Assembly: GCA_017305935.1 (NCBI GenBank)
Contig: JAFKJU010000008.1
Span: 186,001 to 250,000, forward strand
Origin: Hyphomicrobiales bacterium
GTDB lineage: Bacteria > Pseudomonadota > Alphaproteobacteria > Rhizobiales > Rhizobiaceae
Direction: 5' to 3'
Length of the DNA: 64,000 bases
Part shown: piece by piece, positions 57,420 through 64,000 of the stretch
How positions within the stretch are numbered: the stretch's first letter is position 1
Layout: every line of letters starts with the position of its first letter
Notes under the pieces: model-generated
Database searches by the model: none
What the model was told of the DNA's origin: nothing
What the model saw: the letters and a program-made list of their open reading frames with translations, nothing else
Made by a program: the position numbers and the translations under genes

Positions 57420-57448
57420 TTGCAATCGCTCCGGACATGGGTCATATA
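57420..57448 (+). promoter_or_regulatory. Promoter of second tRNA-Gly
   Basis: TTGCAA, 17 nt, CATATA, then TAGCCCCC. It lies between the two tRNA copies, so each copy has its own promoter. Confidence 0.6.
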
Positions 57449-57513
57449 GCCCCCGTCGCCGCAAGCGGCGACGCGCCAAGATCCATCGACTACCCCGGAT
57501 CGAGGTTTGATGA

Positions 57514-57588
57514 GCGGGTGTAGCTCAGGGGTAGAGCACAACCTTGCCAAGGTTGGGGTCGAGGGTTCGAATCCCTTCGCCCGCTCCA
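57514..57588 (+). tRNA. tRNA-Gly (anticodon GCC), copy 2
   Basis: Identical in all 75 nt to copy 1, including the encoded CCA and the GCC anticodon. It converges with pit, with a hairpin between. Confidence 0.97.
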
Positions 57589-57673
57589 GTTTCCGAGATC
57601 ATTCTCCCAAAATACAGCCTTCACGCCGATGGCGCTTGCTTGTCCTGCTGCCTTTGGCCCGCAAACCAAATCG

Positions 57674-57708
57674 CCCGGCCGTTTGCACGGCCGGGACGAT
57701 CGTTTTTT
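57674..57708. terminator. Hairpin between tRNA-Gly copy 2 and pit
   Basis: Perfect 9-bp stem CCCGGCCGT / ACGGCCGGG with a TTGC loop. On the plus strand six T come after a further 7 nt. On the minus strand the tail is CGATTTGGTTT. It is the probable end of one or both convergent transcripts. Confidence 0.6.
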
Positions 57709-57725
57709 GATTCGATGGATGTCGT

Positions 57726-58730
57726 TCAGCCGAACAGGCTGCCGACGTAATAGAAGGCGGCGGAGATGACGGCGGCGGCAGGCAGGGTCACCACCCAGGC
57801 GACGACGATGTTGCCGGCAATGCCCCAGCGCACCGCCGAGGCGCGCCGCGCCGCGCCGACTCCGATGATCGCGCCGGTGATCGTATGCGTGGTCGAGACG
57901 GGAATGCCGAGCCAGGTAGCCCCGAACAGGGTCAGCGCTCCGCCGGTTTCGGCGCAGAACCCTTGCATCGGGTTGAGGCGGGTGATCTTCGAGCCCATGG
58001 TATGGACGATGCGCCAGCCGCCGAACAGTGTGCCCAGCGCCATCGCCGTCTGGCAGGAAAGCACCACCCAGAAGGGCACGTAGAATTCCTGCCCCAGATA
58101 GCCCTGCGAGAACAGCAGCACGGCGATGATGCCCATGGTCTTCTGCGCGTCGTTGCCGCCATGGCCGAGCGAATAGAGCGAGGCGGAGAAGAATTGCAGC
58201 ACCCGGAAGGAACGGTCGACCGCGAACGGCGTCTGCCGCACGCAGATCCACGAGACGATCAGCACCAGGATCAGCGCCAGGAAGAAGCCGATCGCCGGTG
58301 ACAGCACGATGGCGCTCGCCGTCTTCAAAAGGCCCGACCAGACGATCGAATCCCAACCGACCTTTGCAAGCCCCGCCCCCACCAGGCCTCCGATCAGCGC
58401 ATGCGAGGAGGAGGAGGGAATGCCGAACACCCAGGTGATGATATTCCACAGGATGGCGCCCATCAGAGCCGAGAAGATCACCAGCGGCGAAACGATCGCC
58501 GGATCGATGATCCCCTTGCCGAGCGTCTCGGCCACATGCAGGCCGAAGAACAGGAAGGCGATGAAATTGAAGAAGGCCGCCCAGGCCACCGCGAATTGCG
58601 GTCTGAGCACCCGCGTCGAAACGATGGTGGCGATGGAATTGGCCGCATCGTGCAGGCCGTTCAGGAAGTCGAAGAACAGCGCGATGCCGATCAGCCCGAC
58701 CAGCAGCGGAAATGCGAGCGCGGCGTCCAT
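57726..58730 (-). CDS. pit: PiT family inorganic phosphate transporter
   Basis: 334 aa with about 10 membrane spans and the two PiT signature repeats, GLHDAANSIATIVSTRVL near the N-terminus and GHGGNDAQKTMGII in the second half. It is a low-affinity, proton- or cation-coupled phosphate carrier. Its ATG overlaps the stop of the DUF47 gene (TGATG). The pair corresponds to the orfA-pit operon of Sinorhizobium meliloti. Confidence 0.96.
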   Translation of the reverse strand: MDAALAFPLLVGLIGIALFFDFLNGLHDAANSIATIVSTRVLRPQFAVAWAAFFNFIAFLFFGLHVAETLGKGIIDPAIVSPLVIFSALMGAILWNIITWVFGIPSSSSHALIGGLVGAGLAKVGWDSIVWSGLLKTASAIVLSPAIGFFLALILVLIVSWICVRQTPFAVDRSFRVLQFFSASLYSLGHGGNDAQKTMGIIAVLLFSQGYLGQEFYVPFWVVLSCQTAMALGTLFGGWRIVHTMGSKITRLNPMQGFCAETGGALTLFGATWLGIPVSTTHTITGAIIGVGAARRASAVRWGIAGNIVVAWVVTLPAAAVISAAFYYVGSLFG

Positions 58731-59374
58731 CAGACGTTCTCGATCACGATGCCGCTGATTTCATTGGCGACATCCTCGAAGCGATCGACCACTTTCTCCA
58801 GCTCGCCATAGATTTCGCTGCCGATCATGTAGGCCATGGCGTTGCCGCTGGCGCCATGCTTGCGGAAAAGATCCTTGAGCCCCTGGTCGTGCAGGTCGTC
58901 GGAGCGGCCCTCGACACGGGTCACATCCTCGACGAGCCCGTTCAGCCGGTGGGCGTTGACGCCGATGCGGTCGAGCAGCGGCACGGCCTCGGCCACCAGA
59001 TGCGCCGCCTCGACCACCGCCTTGCCCATTTCCCGCATGCCCGGCTCGAATTCGGTCTGCTCATAGAGGCGAATGGTCTTGACGGTCTTGTGCATCATGT
59101 CGATCGCATCGTCCATGGACTGGATCAGATCCTTGATGTCGCCGCGGTCGAAGGGCGTGATGAAGCTGAGGCGCACCGCCGTCAGCACCTCGCGGGTCAG
59201 GTCGTCGGCCTGGTTTTCGAGATCGACGATCTTCCTGCAGTTCGCCTCGATATCCTGTCCGGAAAGAAGCTGGTCCAGCGCTTCCGCCGCGGCGACCACG
59301 GTGCGCGAGTGGCGCGCAAACATGTCGAAGAAACGATCCTCGCGCGGCATCAATTTTCGAAACAGGCTCAGCAT
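58730..59374 (-). CDS. DUF47 (PhoU-like) Pit accessory protein
   Basis: 214 aa all-helical PhoU-related protein (FDMFARHSRTVVAAAEALDQ; FITPFDRGDIKDLIQSMDDA with its metal-type acidic residues). It accompanies pit genes widely and is thought to modulate phosphate uptake. It matches orfA of S. meliloti orfA-pit. GGAAGGA precedes the ATG. It is first gene of the operon and lies below a PHO box. Confidence 0.94.
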   Translation of the reverse strand: MLSLFRKLMPREDRFFDMFARHSRTVVAAAEALDQLLSGQDIEANCRKIVDLENQADDLTREVLTAVRLSFITPFDRGDIKDLIQSMDDAIDMMHKTVKTIRLYEQTEFEPGMREMGKAVVEAAHLVAEAVPLLDRIGVNAHRLNGLVEDVTRVEGRSDDLHDQGLKDLFRKHGASGNAMAYMIGSEIYGELEKVVDRFEDVANEISGIVIENV

Positions 59375-59396
59375 CGTCGGTCCTTCCGGTCGGTCC

Positions 59397-59414
59397 TCGT
59401 CATGAAAGTGTCAT
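59397..59414 (+). promoter_or_regulatory. PHO box over the DUF47-pit promoter
   Basis: Two 7-mers TCGTCAT and GTGTCAT separated by four bases (GAAA), the 11-nt spacing of PhoB half-sites (consensus CTGTCAT). On the minus strand it overlaps a possible -10, TTATAT, and the start region. Such a position predicts repression by PhoB, as known for S. meliloti orfA-pit under phosphate limitation. Confidence 0.65.
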
Positions 59415-59508
59415 ATAATCCACGCGCGCCGAAAGAAACCGCCCCGTTGAATCGCAAAGCCGCGCAAACGCTTTTTCATGCGGCTTTTTCAACAGGCATT
59501 TGTGGACA

Positions 59509-62289
59509 TCAGCCGGCAAGGCGGTCGCCGCTGGCCGCTTCGGCCTTCATCTGGTCTGGCGAGCCCGGCCGGCCGAACAGGAAGCCCTGCACCTCGTCGC
59601 AGCCTTCGGCGAGCAGGAACCGGAACTGCTCGCTGGTCTCGACCCCCTCGGCCAGCACCGAGACGTCGAGGCTCTTGCCGAGCGCGACGATGGCGCGCAC
59701 GAAGGCCTTGGACTGGCGGTTTCCGATCTCCTCGACGAAGGAACGGTCGAGCTTGATCTTGTCGAAGGGGAAGGAGCGAAGCGTTTCCAGCGACGAATAG
59801 CCGGTGCCGAAATCGTCGATGGCGATGGTGACGCCGAGTGCCTTGATCTGGCGCAGCACATGCAGCGCGCGGGCCTTGTCGGCGATGATGGCGCTTTCGG
59901 TGACTTCCAGCTCCAGCCGCGCCGGCGAAAGCCCGGTCTCGGCCAGCACCCTGCGGACCTTTTCCGGCAACAGCGTATCGACCAGTTGCAGCGGCGACAG
60001 GTTGACGGCGATGCGGTGTGGCTGCGGCCAGGAAGCCGCCTCGCGGCAGGCGCGCTCCAGAACCCATTCGCCGAGCGCGGTGATCGCTCCGCTTTCCTCG
60101 GCCAGCGGAATGAAGGTCGAAGGCGGGATCAGCCCGTGCTTGGGATGACTCCAGCGCAGCAGCACCTCATAGCCGGTCGTGGCGTTGGTGCGCACCGCCT
60201 TCTGCACCTGATAGGCGAGGAAGAACTGCTCCTCCTCCAGCGCCGGCGCGATGTCGCGGGCCAGCGCCCGGCGCTCGCGGGCCGCCTCGTCCATTCCCGC
60301 CTCGTAGAAGCTGATCTTCTCCTCCAGGCTGTCCTTGGAGCGGTACATGGCTAGGTCGGCATTGCCGAGCAGCCGCTCGCGATCCTGCGCATCCTGCGGA
60401 TAGATGGCGACGCCGAGGCTGGCGGCGGGCGCCAGCGTGGTATGGCCGAGATCGACATGCTCGCTGAGCGCCGACACCAGGCGCGTGAGAAACCCCTGCA
60501 ACTCCGATTGCTCGGAATAGGATTTCAGCGCCACGAATTCGTCGCCGCCGAAGCGGCCGACGGTTTCGGACGGGTCGGTGCCCTTGACCATGCGCTGCGC
60601 CAGCGTCGACAGCAAGGCGTCGCCACTGGCATGGCCGAAGGTGTCGTTGACTTCCTTGAACTTGTCGAGGTCGATGCAGATCGCCGCCACCCGCGCGCCG
60701 GTCCCGTCGGCGCTGTCGATGGCGGCGTCGAGGATCTCGGTGAAGCGGCGGCGGTTCGGCAGGCCGGTCAGCGTGTCGTGGCGGGCGAGATGGGCGATGC
60801 GCTCCTCGGAGCGGACGCGTTCGGTGATATCCTCGATGGTGGTCACCCAGGCGCCGTCGCCGGTCGGGCGATGGATGGTGCGCACCGTCTTGCCGTTGGC
60901 GATGACGCGCACGTCCTCGCCGCCCTCGGCGCTGACGATCAACCGGCGGTGGCGTTCGTAGAAGGCGTCGATATCGCTCAGATGCTCGATGCCGAACTCG
61001 ACGCGCAGGCTGCACAGCTCGCGAAACGTCCGGCCGGTGAGATCGGTCTCCGGCGCGAAGCCGAAGATTTCACCGAGCCGACCGTTGTGGAGCACCAGCT
61101 TCTCGTCCCTGTCGAACAGGCAGATGGCATTGGCCATGTGGTTCAGGGCGAGGTTGAGGTTTTGCGAGGCCTGCTGCAGCTTCTGCGCGGCCAGCATCTG
61201 CCCGGTGCAATCGCGGGTGATCTTGGCATAGCCGACCAGCCGCTTTTCCTCGTCATAGATCGGCTCGATGACCACATAAGCCCAGAAGCGGGTGCCATCC
61301 TTGCGCACCCGCCAGGCTTCGACCTCGAAGCGGCCTTCGCTGCGCGCCGTCGTCAGGGCGCGGGCGGGGGCGCCGCGCCGGCGTTCTTCCTCCGGGTGAA
61401 AGATATGGAAGGACTGGCCGACGATCTCGGCCTCGCTGTAGCCCAGCGCCCGTTCCGCCCCGGCATTCCAGTTGCTGACGCGGCCGTCGAGATCGATCAT
61501 GTAGATGGCATAATCGTTGACCGCCTGCACCAGCCGCTTGAAATTCGCCTCACCATCGGCGGCCGCCTTTTCGGCGCGCATGGCAAACAGCGCCGCCGCG
61601 AAGCCGGAAAACAGCAGCGACAGCGCCACGACGGTGATCATCATCACCATCAGATGCGCAGACAGCACGTCCTTGCTGGAGACCGCGCCGGCGCCAGGGA
61701 TGACGCTGACGCTGCCCATGGCCGTGAAATGCATCAGCACGATACCGAGCGACATCAGCAGCGCCGGGATGGCGATGCGCCTGTGCGCCGCGCCATGCAA
61801 CAGGAAGGCCGGAACGGAAAACACGACGGCGAGGACGATGGCGGCCAGCACCAGCATCCGCTCCCAGACGAGGGTTCCGGGAAACTCGATCGCCGCCATG
61901 CCGATGAAATGCATGCTGGAAACGCCGACGCCGAACAACAGGCCGGCCGCCAGCGCCGCCCCCATTCCGCCGAGAAACACGGCGCAGGCCGCCGCCGCCG
62001 ACGTGGTCAGCACCGCAATCGCCAGCGAAAGCAGCGTCTGCGACAGCGCATAGCCGATGATCACGCCGGGATCATAAGCCAGCATCGCCACGAAATGCGT
62101 CGTCCAGATGCCGAAACCACCGGCGGCGCCGGCGCTCAGCAGCCAGATCAGCCGTGCCCGCCCCTCGCCCGCGCGCCCGCGGCGCAGAAGTAGGAAAGCG
62201 ACATAGGAAGACAGGAAACACAAGATCCCCGCGAGGACGACCAGGCGCAGGTCATGCTCGAATGCCAGACAAGTGACGACTTTATACAT
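59509..62289 (-). CDS. MHYT-PAS-GGDEF-EAL membrane signalling protein
   Basis: 926 aa. Residues 1-215 form a seven-span MHYT sensor with three repeats (THFVAMLAYD, MHFIGMAAIEF, MHFTAMGSV), a domain proposed to bind copper and sense a diatomic gas. Two PAS domains (about 255-375 and 385-480), GGDEF (about 495-655, active site RFGGDEF) and EAL (about 665-915) follow. The EAL part keeps the catalytic set: EVLLR, NLSP, EVTES, IDDFGTGYSS, IKLDRSF and AEGVET. Both c-di-GMP synthesis and breakdown are possible, and breakdown seems the main output because all EAL residues are present. Confidence 0.94.
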   Translation of the reverse strand: MYKVVTCLAFEHDLRLVVLAGILCFLSSYVAFLLLRRGRAGEGRARLIWLLSAGAAGGFGIWTTHFVAMLAYDPGVIIGYALSQTLLSLAIAVLTTSAAAACAVFLGGMGAALAAGLLFGVGVSSMHFIGMAAIEFPGTLVWERMLVLAAIVLAVVFSVPAFLLHGAAHRRIAIPALLMSLGIVLMHFTAMGSVSVIPGAGAVSSKDVLSAHLMVMMITVVALSLLFSGFAAALFAMRAEKAAADGEANFKRLVQAVNDYAIYMIDLDGRVSNWNAGAERALGYSEAEIVGQSFHIFHPEEERRRGAPARALTTARSEGRFEVEAWRVRKDGTRFWAYVVIEPIYDEEKRLVGYAKITRDCTGQMLAAQKLQQASQNLNLALNHMANAICLFDRDEKLVLHNGRLGEIFGFAPETDLTGRTFRELCSLRVEFGIEHLSDIDAFYERHRRLIVSAEGGEDVRVIANGKTVRTIHRPTGDGAWVTTIEDITERVRSEERIAHLARHDTLTGLPNRRRFTEILDAAIDSADGTGARVAAICIDLDKFKEVNDTFGHASGDALLSTLAQRMVKGTDPSETVGRFGGDEFVALKSYSEQSELQGFLTRLVSALSEHVDLGHTTLAPAASLGVAIYPQDAQDRERLLGNADLAMYRSKDSLEEKISFYEAGMDEAARERRALARDIAPALEEEQFFLAYQVQKAVRTNATTGYEVLLRWSHPKHGLIPPSTFIPLAEESGAITALGEWVLERACREAASWPQPHRIAVNLSPLQLVDTLLPEKVRRVLAETGLSPARLELEVTESAIIADKARALHVLRQIKALGVTIAIDDFGTGYSSLETLRSFPFDKIKLDRSFVEEIGNRQSKAFVRAIVALGKSLDVSVLAEGVETSEQFRFLLAEGCDEVQGFLFGRPGSPDQMKAEAASGDRLAG

Positions 62290-62416
62290 TCCGCCCTCAG
62301 GATGCGCCGCGTTTCTTGTCCCATTCCGGCATCACCGGAGACCCGCAGCGTTCAATAATTGGACGCCACGATGCCGGCTGACAGTTGATTGCTGTTTAAT
62401 TTCCGGATCAAAATTG

Positions 62417-62461
62417 GAGTCGAAAACATAGGTATTTGACTCGAAAGCGAGATTTCGACTC
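62417..62461. promoter_or_regulatory. Cluster of three GANTC (CcrM) sites before the MHYT-GGDEF-EAL gene
   Basis: GAGTC at 62417-62421, GACTC at 62438-62442 and GACTC at 62457-62461. The three lie in 45 nt, within repeated TCGAAA/GACTCG wording, 128-172 nt before the start codon. The rest of the 256-nt gap (62290-62545) holds the palindrome at 62470 and no gene. Confidence 0.55.
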
Positions 62462-62469
62462 GTGAAAAA

Positions 62470-62485
62470 CCCTTGATATCAAGGG
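62470..62485. repeat. Perfect 16-bp palindrome CCCTTGATATCAAGGG
   Basis: Uninterrupted dyad with no loop, so more likely a protein-binding site than a hairpin. It lies between the Na/Pi gene end and the GANTC cluster. Confidence 0.6.
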
Positions 62486-62545
62486 ATTCCCGCGTGCCGA
62501 CAGGTCCCTGACGATCGATGCACGGCGGACGGGAAAATCCGCACG

Positions 62546-64000
62546 TCAACCGGCGCTCTGGATCAGCCGGGTTTCGCCGAGCAGGCCGCCTTCTTCAAGG
62601 ATCGGATGGGCAACCGAGACGATATGGGCGTTGACGCGCTTGAGATCGCGCAGCATGTCGAGATGCAGCGAGCTGGTCTGCAGGCTTTCGGCGCTGCCGG
62701 AGCGCAGCCGGTCGAGATGACGCTCGGAGGATTCCTTCTCGATGCGGCGCACCTCGACCTTGAGCTGCATCAACTGCCGCGCCAGCCCGAAATCACGGGT
62801 GACGAAGATCGTCTGGGCAATGCGCAGATTGTCGATGGTCATCGCCAGGAAATCGCGCAGCTCCGCATGGCCGGCCTCGGAGAAGCGCAGTTGGTTGTCG
62901 ATCTTCTTGGCGACCTGCTCGCGCAGGCCCTTTTCGATGATGTCGCCGATATGCTCGAGGTTGATGGCATAGTCGATGATGACGATCGAGCGGCGTCCGT
63001 GCTCCTCGTCCAATCCCTCGCTCTTCAGCTTGGAGAGATAGATCTTGACCTCCTGCTGCAGCAGGTCGACGCGTTTTTCCAGCGCCGGCACCTCGGCCAG
63101 CGGGCCGGTATCGTTGCGTTCCAGCGCATCGGCGATGCACATCAGCATCCGCTCGATCAGGTCGCCGACGGCCAGCACCTCGCGCGTGGCGCTGGCCAGC
63201 GCCACGACCGGCGTCGCCAGTTCGCGCTCGTCGAGGAAACGCGGACCGCTTTCCGCCCTGGCCTCCTCGCGCACCAGCCGCGCCATCAGGTTGGACAGCG
63301 CCCGCGAAAACGGCGCGGCGAGGATAGCGAGCAGGATGTTGAAGCCGAGATGGGCATCCACCGGCAGCTTTTCCGGAGACAGCGGCAGCATGGCCATCAA
63401 CTCGCCGGCGAAACCGGCCAGCGGCAGGGCGATGACGCAGCCGATGGCGCGCACCAGCAGATTGCCCAGCGTGATGCGCCGCACCGCGGCAGGCGCGGCG
63501 AGCGAAGCGATAACCGGCGGAATGGCGCCGCCGAGATTGGCCCCGAGCACCAGCACGATGATCAGGCTGAGCGGCAGCGCGCCCGTGGAGGCGAGCGACA
63601 GGATCAGCACGACGGCGGCAAGCGACGAGGAGGAGACGAAGGCGACGCCGGCCGACAGCGCCAGCGCCACCGGCCAGGCATTGGCGAGCAGGCCGAAGAA
63701 GGCGGCGAGCGCCGGCGATTCCCGCATCGGCTCGGTCGCGGCGCCCAAGAGGTGCAGCGAGGTCAGCATCAGGCCGATGCCGACCAGCGCAAGACCGCCG
63801 CCGCGCCGCGCCATCGCCTGGCTGCGATAGAGGATCATGCCGAGAAACAGCACCAGCGGCGCCAGCCACTCCACGCCGGCCGAGACGATCCAGGCGGTGA
63901 CCGCGGTGCCGACATTGGCCCCGAGCAGCACGATCTGCGCCATGCGCGATTCGACCATGCGCTTTTCGACGAAGGAGGCGGTGAGCAGCGCGGTCGCGGT
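62546..64000 (-). CDS. Na/Pi cotransporter family protein (N-terminus outside window)
   Basis: Partial, 484 residues visible. The frame stays open to the window edge (TATALLTASFVEKR precedes the first internal ATG at 63958), so the start lies beyond. Two Na/Pi repeats with about eight membrane spans (VLLGANVGTAVTAWI and VLGANLGGAIPPVIA) are followed from about residue 245 by a PhoU-like helical domain to the stop. It is the second phosphate-related transporter within 6 kb, after pit. Confidence 0.93.
   Translation of the reverse strand, partial: TATALLTASFVEKRMVESRMAQIVLLGANVGTAVTAWIVSAGVEWLAPLVLFLGMILYRSQAMARRGGGLALVGIGLMLTSLHLLGAATEPMRESPALAAFFGLLANAWPVALALSAGVAFVSSSSLAAVVLILSLASTGALPLSLIIVLVLGANLGGAIPPVIASLAAPAAVRRITLGNLLVRAIGCVIALPLAGFAGELMAMLPLSPEKLPVDAHLGFNILLAILAAPFSRALSNLMARLVREEARAESGPRFLDERELATPVVALASATREVLAVGDLIERMLMCIADALERNDTGPLAEVPALEKRVDLLQQEVKIYLSKLKSEGLDEEHGRRSIVIIDYAINLEHIGDIIEKGLREQVAKKIDNQLRFSEAGHAELRDFLAMTIDNLRIAQTIFVTRDFGLARQLMQLKVEVRRIEKESSERHLDRLRSGSAESLQTSSLHLDMLRDLKRVNAHIVSVAHPILEEGGLLGETRLIQSAG

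Larger units (their letters stand above)
57131..57590 (+). repeat. Direct duplication of tRNA-Gly with its promoter and leader
   Basis: Units of about 167 nt (57131-57297 and 57424-57590) repeat with a period of 293 nt. From 57190 to the tRNA end they are identical. The promoter part differs at a few bases. The 126 nt between them are unique. Confidence 0.9.

Noticed and set aside
60442-62193. 583-codon plus-strand frame opposite the MHYT-GGDEF-EAL gene
   Set aside because: The sense strand has an intact, motif-complete protein. The antisense product shows no family features.

Overview
The window is chromosomal DNA of a high-GC alphaproteobacterium of the order Hyphomicrobiales (Rhizobiales), most likely Rhizobiaceae. 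The evidence is gene content and order: rplU-rpmA-GNAT-GNAT-obg-proB-proA-nadD, fdxA-carD-rpoH next to a Suv3-like helicase, the DUF47-pit pair, acvB, phaA/phaB/phaR, ftsK-lolA and glnK-amtB. A family of short palindromic intergenic repeats of rhizobial type supports this. The genus cannot be fixed from the sequence alone.

Layout. 1-4.4 kb: a membrane diguanylate cyclase, a zinc polyol dehydrogenase, a DUF983 protein and an MHS-type MFS symporter. 4.7-9.7 kb: a cytochrome bo3 quinol oxidase operon (cyoABCD) ending in a SURF1 gene. 9.7-20.7 kb (minus strand): rplU-rpmA, two GNATs, obg-proB-proA-nadD, then DUF1003-sulP-acvB in the place where rsfS is usually found, with one divergent nuclease-fold gene. 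21.0-27.05 kb: tRNA-Ser(CGA) followed by an accessory-looking block. It holds a decayed hchA fused to a LuxR-type HTH fragment, a marR/FAD-monooxygenase/DUF4405 module and a marR/DHA2-efflux module. 27.1-30.8 kb: a TPP riboswitch and thiBPQ. 31-38.7 kb: an M48 lipoprotein protease, rpoH, carD, fdxA, an S4-domain protein and a 1028-residue Suv3-like helicase. 39-42.9 kb: small envelope proteins, then PHB metabolism (phaB, phaA, divergent phaR). 43-50 kb: an aldo/keto reductase, a CenR/OtpR-like regulator with a cyclic-nucleotide-binding partner, xthA, lolA and ftsK. 50-57 kb: amtB/glnK, tesB, a UbiH-like hydroxylase, Trm112-like, LON-domain, a YbbN-type thioredoxin and a ProXp-like deacylase. 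57-64 kb: two tandem tRNA-Gly(GCC) genes, DUF47-pit, an MHYT-PAS-GGDEF-EAL protein and a truncated Na/Pi cotransporter.

How it works together. Most of the window is housekeeping: respiration, translation, proline and NAD synthesis, chromosome segregation, carbon storage, nitrogen and phosphate uptake. Regulatory signals readable from sequence are a TPP riboswitch with a start-codon-sequestering hairpin, a PHO box over the pit promoter, a sigma-54 site before glnK, an EcfG-like site before rpoH, MarR-type operators in the accessory block, and a cluster of GANTC sites before a c-di-GMP gene.

The most unusual features are an in-frame palindromic repeat inside thiQ, a repeat family whose arms change together in compensating pairs, the hchA/luxR chimeric remnant, and the acvB-sulP-DUF1003 arrangement. 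I did not find a clearly new multi-gene defence or biosynthetic system.
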